Shown piece after piece: positions 56,681 to 64,000 of a stretch of 64,000 nt of DNA. The DNA comes from Pseudeuparius sepicola (taxonomy: Eukaryota > Arthropoda > Insecta > Coleoptera > Anthribidae), in contig OY987299.1 of NCBI GenBank assembly GCA_963920635.1, forward strand, positions 127,225,373 to 127,289,372, written 5' to 3'. Under the pieces are notes generated by a model, which worked only from the letters and a program-made list of their open reading frames with translations, searched no databases and was not told the origin of the DNA. A program made the position numbers and the translations under genes. Every line of letters begins with the position of its first letter. Position 1 is the stretch's first letter.

Positions 56681-57373
56681 CTCGGCAACAGTGTAGTTAT
56701 GAGGTTTTATCTTGTTGATTTCAGCTATTTCGACACTGCCACAAATAATTTTACCTATGTTTTGAACCATTTTAATTAAGCCACTAATTCTTATCCGAAA
56801 TATTTTGATGTAAACAATTGTAAAACTAAAATTAAATAAAGATCCTGCCTCAGTGCGGCCCTGGCGAATATCTCAAGTCACGTGCTCTTGTTTACGCCAG
56901 GCGTAAGAGTTGCTCGATTTTAGTATAGATATATTCTATGTTTTGCCTTAGCAAAAATTTTTAAAACTGCATGTCAAATTAGAGGCTTTTGTATTTAGGT
57001 TACGATTTATTGTCAAATTGATGGGAACTCGTGGGCGGGGTATTTTTTAAATTGGAAACTGAAATAGTGTATGTCCAGTTGCCCTGGATAACAAAACTTA
57101 TAGGCGTCGACTTAGGCAATATTTTTTTTACATTTAGTTCTTAGCAAAATATAACTAACAAAAGCGGTCAATACTATTTTGTAGCAGGTATATCATAGCA
57201 TGTTGGCAATGAATTGGACTTGAGCATTGTATTTTTGAAGCAATTTTTTTATAGAGATTTAAAAATTATTTTGAAATGGCAAAACAACTACAAAAAATTT
57301 AGAAAATGCTTCTTCAGAAGGAAATTCAATGACACTGGACGGTAGATATTCTTGCAAACAGACTAATTTAGAA
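56681..57373. other. AT-rich noncoding DNA
   Basis: 56880-56935 (cttgtttacgccaggcgtaa, gctcgattttagtata) mirrors 55430-55485 across the tRNA-like array, so the palindrome may extend further, to about 1.5 kb. No gene. Confidence 0.45.
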
Positions 57374-58086
57374 TATACAGGGTGTCCCATAACTTATCCG
57401 CGCTACAGGTGGTACTAAAATGAAAATTGATTTTCGAAAAATTCTAAAACCGTTAAAAGTATATTATCCAAAATTGACACACTTGGGTTTTTGAAGGTGA
57501 GAAATCCGAATTCGGTACTAAAGTCTATCCAAGTTACAGAGGCAGTGGATCAAAACATTGGCCACCACGTGACCTATTCTCTTATTGGTCTGGCCGTCAT
57601 AAAATGTCAAGTGTTTACGCGGCGAGCAGAATGCAGGGCCGGCTCTTCCCTCAGTCGAGTTTCCTGCATATTTTGGATCGGATCGCGAGTAGTATATTCT
57701 GTAAATTTATTTTGCTAATTAATTTAAGGAAATTTATAAAGATCCACGAAAGGTAAAAACACAATTTTAAGAACTTCTAAAAGAATTAGTTCAGAATTAC
57801 AAGCCACTGGGAATCTCATGTTAGTCAGACCCTGGTAATCGATCGCAATGCGGTCATGTGACTTTGTTTATATCTACTGCCGCTATAACTTGGATAGACT
57901 TTAGTTTGAATCTAGTTCCTAGAGAGCGCTTGGTGCGAACTTCGTGATGAATTAAATTCATTTTCAACACACTGTATATTTTAAACGAGCAACATTTTAC
58001 CAAGGCATTTTTGGCTCACACGGTATATTTTGATGTCTAGTACCACCTGTTGCCCAATGGTGGATAAGTTATGGGACACCCTGTAT
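57374..58086. mobile_element. TIR element with TACAGGGTGTCCC ends, 0.71 kb
   Basis: tacagggtgtcccataactt and aagttatgggacaccctgta, then aggtggtact and agtaccacct inside. The arms are shorter than in the large palindromes, with a unique interior that includes the 120-bp segment shared with 56299. A frame inside (57491-57718) has no motif. Confidence 0.9.
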
Positions 58087-58224
58087 TTTTAGAATCTTGT
58101 TTTCAACTATATAGATTTCATTTTCATTCCAATTTTCAGGTTAATATTTAGGAAAATATTATAAAGATATGGTCAGAGATTTATTAAAAACACTAAATTT
58201 CGTAATAGTTACTTATGTACCAAG

Positions 58225-58405
58225 GCACCGAAGTTTGACTTTCTATGGTCACTTTTGACGGGCGATGGATCCGCGTCTGACGTTTGATGTTTACATCTCG
58301 CCAAGGCCTACTTATTGAATAAATCGTACATTAATGGCCTACTTCAGTGCCTATTCTGAGCTTTTAATGATGATTTTGAGACACTTCGCTGCCGATTTCA
58401 AGAAT
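58225..58405. repeat. Dispersed repeat, second empty version
   Basis: Third relative of the 27.6/42.2 kb repeat (ggtcacttttgacgggcgat; aatggccTActtcagtgcc), again with an unoccupied TA. Confidence 0.8.
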
Positions 58406-58486
58406 ATAATTGCTACCTACCGGAGGATCCGCATACACATTTTTTTTTCAGTGCAGATTCGATAATTAATTCTTGGGTTCATGATA

Positions 58487-58522
58487 TTGAATGTTTTATA
58501 CTACGGGGTATAAAACATTCAA
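58487..58522. repeat. 15-bp perfect hairpin
   Basis: ttgaatgttttatac (58487-58501), loop tacggg, gtataaaacattcaa (58508-58522). Confidence 0.85.
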
Positions 58523-59502
58523 ACATTCAATCGGTTTTCTGTTTCTTTTCAGCTAAGAAACCTCATTGCATTTTCCAAATTTGAAATTTTTCCTCATCTC
58601 TGACAATGAAAATAACCCATAGTTTTCAGTTGTGTTCTGGCAAATGAAAACACTACAGCGTTAAATCCTGTTTCTAATATAGGTATGCAGATATATATGT
58701 TACCCGTTTTACCTGTTTTACATCATGTAGGTAATTAGAATAAATGAAAATAATTTTTTTTTGATGAAGTACATAATTAACCTTATTACGCCCATGGAAT
58801 CTATCTCAAATTATTTTTCATCCACAAAATGGATACGACTTTCGAAAAATTATTTTTTCTGACATTATATTATCCTAACTCTTCCAATCTAGGAACTTCA
58901 GATTCTTCTACATGTTTGTATCATCAAATTTCGTCCTCGTACTAGAAGTAATCTGAAATATCTAATAGGTATAAGCTTATAAACTCAAAGTGTTTGACAT
59001 CGATTTCCATGATGCACCTACAAAGTAGCCAGGTATTCTATCTCCGAACTCGGAAATTTTCATCTCTCCGAATCTCCGCGGAATATTAATAGATAAAATT
59101 CCTAAATTGCATCCGACGACAACTTTCAGAGAGACCGGAAAATTCCTCGTAACGCTATTTCCAAGGGTCGTTTAAAGAAACGTGGCGAACGCAGACTGGG
59201 AATTCCAGAAACGCGCCAACTCAGACTGGTTGACTATATACCCAGACGAGACCCGTTGGATCGAAAGCTGCCATTCACCGGGTGTAATATGACGTTTAAT
59301 AATGAATCATCGTAGGCTCTGTGCTCGAGGTTGAACTGTGCGTGATTAAAATAAGTGCGAACACTTGAATTCCGAAGCGGAAATACGAGACGAAAAAAAA
59401 TATATATAATGGATTGTGATGTGCAACTGCATCCAACAACCAGAGCTACCAAATTTGATCAAAGAGGTACATATTCTTTAATATTATTCCTAATAGAAGG
59501 TA
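58523..59502. other. Noncoding DNA, GC-richer at 59010-59330
   Basis: No gene recognised; opposing frames at 59234-59612 lack motifs. Confidence 0.35.
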
Positions 59503-60681
59503 TATACAGGGTATTTCATCTTAAGTGCGAACACCTCCGTAAAATTTGTATTCTTCATCCGATTTTAGCAGCGTTTTTTTCTAAAAATAGGCCACAAAAA
59601 ACTTTTTTTTGACGTTGGGGCAAAACTTCAGGTCTTAATATCAACTTTCAAGGCCTACTACGAATTTTTTTCTAGTAAAAAATGACAAAATTGAAAAAAT
59701 GACAGAATTTGAACAAAAAATATACAGGGAGTTCCATTCTGCAGGGTGTCAAAGTTGAGCAAAATGGAAATTTTAAAGGCATCTGGAGAGTCAAGTGTGC
59801 CATGGAATCCCGTGAAAACAGATAAAGGATCAACATGACTACTCAAAGTGTTGGTGTGCAAAGATTCAATACAAAAATGTACAGGGTCTTATTCTCTGGG
59901 CAATGTCAAAAATACTCAATTTTTATTAAACTTTATACTGGTCAGGGGTGCTCTGGAATCATTGAAAAAATATTAATAAACACAAAAGCAGTTTTTTTCT
60001 TTACATCATCCAACCAACAAATAAAAACAATTCAAATTGTTGGACTTTTATCAATAAAGTCTATATTTTCTGTGCGTTTCCTGTTGTGGCACAGCAGCCA
60101 CCATAACTTATATATGGACTTACTGATTGGCAGGCTTCTGTATTTTTTAGACTTAGTTCGTTTGTAATATCTGGGGTGGTTTTGATATACTCGATTTTTA
60201 CCTGTATAAAGTTTAAAAAATTCAGAAATTCGAGTTGCTACAGAGAAGAACACCATGTATATTTTGTATTGGATCTTTGCACATCGGCACTGTGAGTGGT
60301 CCCGTTTATCATCCAACTGTTTCAAAGTAATTGCATGGCACACTTGACTCGCCAGATGAGTTTCAAATTCCTAATTTGGTCAACTTTCACACCTTGCAGA
60401 ATGGACCTCCCTGTATAGTTTATGTTCAAATTTGGTATGTGGGGGTTTTGGTGTGTCCTAATTAACGCCGTGGTGTCAGATTTTAAATTTAAAAAAATGC
60501 TAAATGATTTTCCTAATTTTTTACTAGAAAAAAATTCTTAGTAGGTAATTAAGAACTGAAATTTTGCACCAACGTAAAAAAAGAGTTTTTTTGGCCTATT
60601 TTTAGAAAAAAAAACGGCTAAAATCGGGTGAAGAATAGAAATTTTACGGGGGTGTTCGCACTTAAGATGTTCTGAAATATC
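59503..60681. mobile_element. Nested fold-back element sharing its core with 19.9-21.1 kb
   Basis: The outer arms carry cttaagtgcgaacacctccg and ggggtgttcgcacttaag. The inner element (59718-60419) has tatacagggagttccattct and gaatggacctccctgtata. The inner text (gcatctggagagtcaagtgt; tgccatggaatcccgtg) matches 20153-20813. The loop (gtgcgtttcctgttgtggca) matches 20440-20520 in reverse, so the core is flipped relative to the arms. Confidence 0.82.
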
Positions 60682-62190
60682 TGCGCTGGTGTCCTAGGAC
60701 TTCACAGACGGTTGTGCTTTGAACTTAGGAAGACCAATTAAAACAAAAACTCAACGCACTAGTAATAAAAAGGATCGCTTTCCAAGTTTTAAGTATCGCG
60801 CTAGAAAAACCAATTATTAAGATGTAGTCGTAAAGTGGGAACGGATGAAAGCGTGCACCAGGCTGGCACCTCCTCGGGACTTAATCAGGGGGAATAATTC
60901 AGGGCGACCCGGTCCTGCAGCCGCTGCAGGACGGGAACAAGGCGACCGATTAGCGTCGTAAATCGGGAGCGTCGACCTGTTTATTTAATAACGGCGACAA
61001 AGTTACGAGCCAAGTAACACTCTCCAAATTTACAGAGTGTCGTGTATGAACTCCCATAGTAAATTTCTCGAGTGGTAACACGGAAAATGCAAGGAAAAAG
61101 GCCAATGGAGAACGGGGAAGTTATATGTCTATGGAATGGGAAACCAAATCTACAGTGACTGGCAGAATGTAGAGTTACATACGTAGATGCTTTTTTAGTG
61201 AATAAAAAAACATATTTAACAGAAAAAGGCTAATATGGCGGTAATAAAGACGTATGTTTATGACCAATATATAGTTTCTAAATACCTTACCAAGGTTCAA
61301 AATAAATACTAAAAGTAGTAATATCATACAGCTTTTTAAAAACTTTCTATAATTTAAAATTTCCTAACTGCGAATACGTAAGATGACATGGAGTTGTTTG
61401 CCCTATGAATTAGGTATGCAGAGGGACATCCACATAACATTTTACCCCCCCCCTAACTTCTTTATTTTTCGAGTTAAAGAAAAAAATGTAGGGACAATAG
61501 TTTTAAGAGGTATTATCGCTGAAATCATCACCTGATTATTGTTTGAAGTTTGTAGACAAAGTAGTTGAGTACACATCTGTGGTCGGACTTCCACTGGCTT
61601 GATTTATTTCTAAACACGTTTAGATCAGTACAAATCTCTGATCGTTTTCGAGTGAAAATGAGAAATACAAGAGAGAGTTTGAGGTTTATATACAAAATAT
61701 TTGCGTAATGGTTAATTACTAAACCGTGTTGGCGCCAGTGGATTGCCGCGGTTTTCCCCCCGCCTCACAGAGGTCATTTATGAAAATTTAGGCAGTAATT
61801 AATACAAACATAGAAATCTTAGGCTTTAACTGAGCTTAAGTTTATATATATGTTATTATTTTTTCTTAGAGTTGTATTTCAGGTCTTACCTCATACAGGG
61901 TGTTTATAAATATTTAGTACCTATTATTATTACAAAGTATATATAATCAGCTTAAATGTTTCCAGGTATTTCTAGGATGTTAAATCGAAATAATAACGTT
62001 ATCTATTTTATTTTTAATCAAATTGGATAAACAGGGTATTTTATTTCTATTTAAATTAATAATAATGAGTATAACAAAAAAACAATATTTTTAAAGTACC
62101 AATACGTATTTACAAAAAGACGCAACACTCACTAACTAGGTAACAATACTTAGACTAACTAAATAATTTTATGTTCTATTGTAGGTACAG
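60682..62190. other. Noncoding DNA, with GC-rich patch 60830-61010
   Basis: The patch includes a 19-bp palindrome, tcctgcagccgctgcagga (about 60914-60932). cagtgactggcagaatgtag at 61156 resembles cagtgaccggcagaaagttg at 19607. 61512-61535 is a fragment of the 5336/29478 segment. Downstream end of the Transib element probably lies here, but I could not find its inverted end. Confidence 0.35.
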
Positions 62191-64000
62191 TTATTGATCA
62201 GAATTTTCGGAATCACTAATGTTTTCATTTTCATACATTTTATTATTTGACAAATGAGGCTCTTGAAGCAATTTTAAAACTTCTTTGTTTAAAGGTTGCT
62301 TATTAGAACGAGTACCTACACGCTTGGATAATGATGATATGAGAGGGTCAGACGATAGCAATAACCTAAAATATACATCCTTCATAGTTTCCTCCCTTGA
62401 AAATTTTCTGGAGTATGATTCTCGATATTTCCGAAAGTCTTTGTTTCTTGATTCAAGAGCTTCCTCTGAAAACATGCCTAGCGGAAGAGGCACTGCCTTT
62501 ATAATTTCTGGCCCGTGAATTAGTATTCGGTGTAGACTTGCTGGCATGTAGTACCATGGATACAGCTCAATGTAGAGTATCGCAGTGTTTTTGCAGTAAT
62601 CTGCAAACTCCTTTTTGTTGATTTCATAGCCAGATGACATTGTACTTAATATTATAAATAAGTGCTTTAGAAAATCTTCATCAAGTCCTATAACAAAATC
62701 CAAACATTCGTAAGGATGTCCAGTTTGTAGAGATAAACAAAAATTACCTGTTATTAAAGCAGCCTGGCAATAGTTTTGGAAAAACCTACGGGCGGTATTT
62801 CCGTCGTTTGTTGTGCCATATCCTTGTTTAGGAATATCAACCAATAGACTTAAGTCCTGTTTTAACCGTTTTATTATAAGGTCTTTTTTTTCTTTCATCA
62901 TTTGTTTTTCGTTTTTGTCTCGAATCTGCCATTTCTTTAAATCAAGCCTGTATGCAATGTGAAGGCAGCATTCCAAACATCTTATCCATGCGTGTAACGT
63001 TGAAATGCCATAATCATATAAACTTTGATCTATTGGTAGTGTCATTAACATTTTCAAGTTGTTCATCATTTTAGGACTTGCTCTACAGATCCCACAGGTT
63101 TGCGTTGAAGAATTGCTAATGACAGAAAACATTTTTCCATCAATCATTGTCATTTTAAATGCATGACTAATAGTTAATTGGTGATCATCAATAACTGTAG
63201 GTTTAATTTTTGATATTTGATCTTCAATATTTTTTATTTCATTTTTACACAATTCAGGTGTTTCCTTTTGAAAAATCAGTTTTATAGGTCTACAAAACCT
63301 GATGGAAGATGGCCGTGGATTTTGCCAGAGTATAGTGCCATTATTGAATGTCATTTGCAAGGGAACGAGGCAAACCGAAAACAAATTTAAATCCGAATAT
63401 GATTCATCATGTTGCCCGCTAAACTGTTGCTTGTAATGTGAATGCCCTGCACTGCCATCACATCCCCATTTGTATATAATAGTAAATTCATTTTTTGAGA
63501 CATTTTGCGACAGGTTATTGTAAAGTTCTTGCTGAGATTCTATTATTCTTTTTACTGTGTGGTCAACGAGTGCCTGAAGATTAACCTCAGCGGATATGTC
63601 TGTTATACGAATATCATTCTCACTTGGATAACATTTTTTTTTTAGCGTCTAAAAGTATATTGTAATTAGGATAAAGTTGGGCATTATGATCTTTTGCGCC
63701 CTGTTGCAATAAAATATAAGCTTTTTTGGTTAGAGAGCAATCAAGAAAAAGGGTAAGTGCTTCATCCGCAGAATACTTTACAGGCAAGGTTTCTTTCTTA
63801 CGCATGGCTTTCTTTATTTATTTTTGTTGCTCTGGCAGGTGAATTTTCTGTAATTTCTTTGATTATACTTGAAGCATTTCGTTGGCCTGAAGATTCGAGA
63901 CTTTTGCGAGTAGCAAATGTAAGCTGCTCCGCAGAATAATTATTCAATAATGGCATTAATTTTTGCCTTTTTCGTTGGTCGCCGAGATCTTTAAACAACT
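62191..64000 (-). pseudogene. Transib (RAG1-like) transposase, frameshifted, 5' end beyond window
   Basis: The minus strand runs from the window edge to a stop at 62191, about 600 codons. KWGCDGSAGHSHYKQQFSG holds the first catalytic Asp (63457-63459). HAFKMTMIDGKMFSV holds the second (63139-63141). TQTCGICRASP is a C-x2-C zinc ligand pair, and LHAWIRCLECCLHIAYRL and LHRILIHGP supply His ligands. MFSEEALESRNKDFRKYRES holds the catalytic Glu block. This order is that of Transib transposases, the relatives of vertebrate RAG1, which cut at CAC-type ends. Two frameshifts break it: an extra A in a 10-A run (63637-63646, DAKKK|CYPSE), and another near 63800 (KESHA|MRKKE). The frame continues past 64000. 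Everything from 63646 down to 62191 is open, about 485 codons, so loss of function is recent. Confidence 0.88.

Noticed and set aside
61156..61180. cagtgactggcagaatgtag as a transposon end paired with 19607
   Set aside because: The two similar strings are 41 kb apart in the same orientation, with no inverted partner near either. Not enough for an element.
61880..62190. Transib left inverted end
   Set aside because: I looked for a CAC-type heptamer and 5-bp duplication below the stop codon and found none I could pair. The other end lies outside the window.

Overview
The window is AT-rich (by eye about two thirds A+T), animal-like DNA, most likely from an insect. It holds almost no uninterrupted host coding sequence. 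The one host exon I recognise with confidence is a 198-base neuroligin exon on the minus strand (55143-55340), with a good acceptor, a good donor and the noncatalytic GHGTGA motif of the cholinesterase-like adhesion proteins. Much of the window may therefore be neuroligin intron. A second plausible host or transposon exon is the start of a THAP zinc-finger protein on the minus strand (26037-26107), beginning at an ATG and ending at a GTAAAT donor. Two further degraded THAP fragments lie at 9.7 and 37.5 kb, and a possible two-exon 5' gene start lies at 31.5-31.8 kb.

Nearly everything else is mobile DNA in layers. (1) Long fold-back elements of 0.7-1.5 kb, mostly ending in TACAGGGTG...CACCCTGTA and flanked by TA, lie at 11.3, 16.7, 19.9, 22.5, 27.8, 40.8, 47.6, 57.4 and 59.5 kb. 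For the 27.8 kb copy, two empty versions of the host repeat (42.3 and 58.3 kb) show the insertion and its TA duplication directly. A broken DD34E (Tc1/mariner-like) transposase lies at 21.1-21.5 kb. (2) Internally deleted hAT elements with TIR CACGGGCGTAGCCA and perfect 8-bp target duplications lie at 5.85-6.97 kb and 39.26-40.37 kb. A third, partial copy at 38.15-38.67 kb was made by a tandem duplication through microhomology. (3) Penelope-like retroelements: a degenerate RT plus GIY-YIG endonuclease on the minus strand at 16.05-17.56 kb, split by a fold-back; an endonuclease fragment at 51.16 kb; and a 974-bp palindromic unit at 36.47-37.45 kb with a 12-bp target duplication whose arms each carry a hammerhead-ribozyme-like core. 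A further hammerhead-like core is at 28.62 kb. (4) A Transib (RAG1-like) transposase at the right edge (62191-64000, minus) with its DDE and zinc-binding motifs intact but two frameshifts. (5) A palindromic array of tRNA-like units beside the neuroligin exon (55.5-56.7 kb), with a relative at 45.6-46.1 kb. (6) Minisatellite-like arrays and short MITEs, notably a 423-bp element at 15.35 kb filled with TTCTGTAAA repeats.

The order of events can partly be read: hAT inserted into an older fold-back repeat (5.64-7.25 kb); a fold-back inserted into the Penelope RT at its MGSPLSP motif; a 125-bp segment inserted into the tRNA-like array with a 14-bp duplication; and a host plus hAT block duplicated at 37.6-39.3 kb. 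I could not run any search, so family names rest on motif reading alone.
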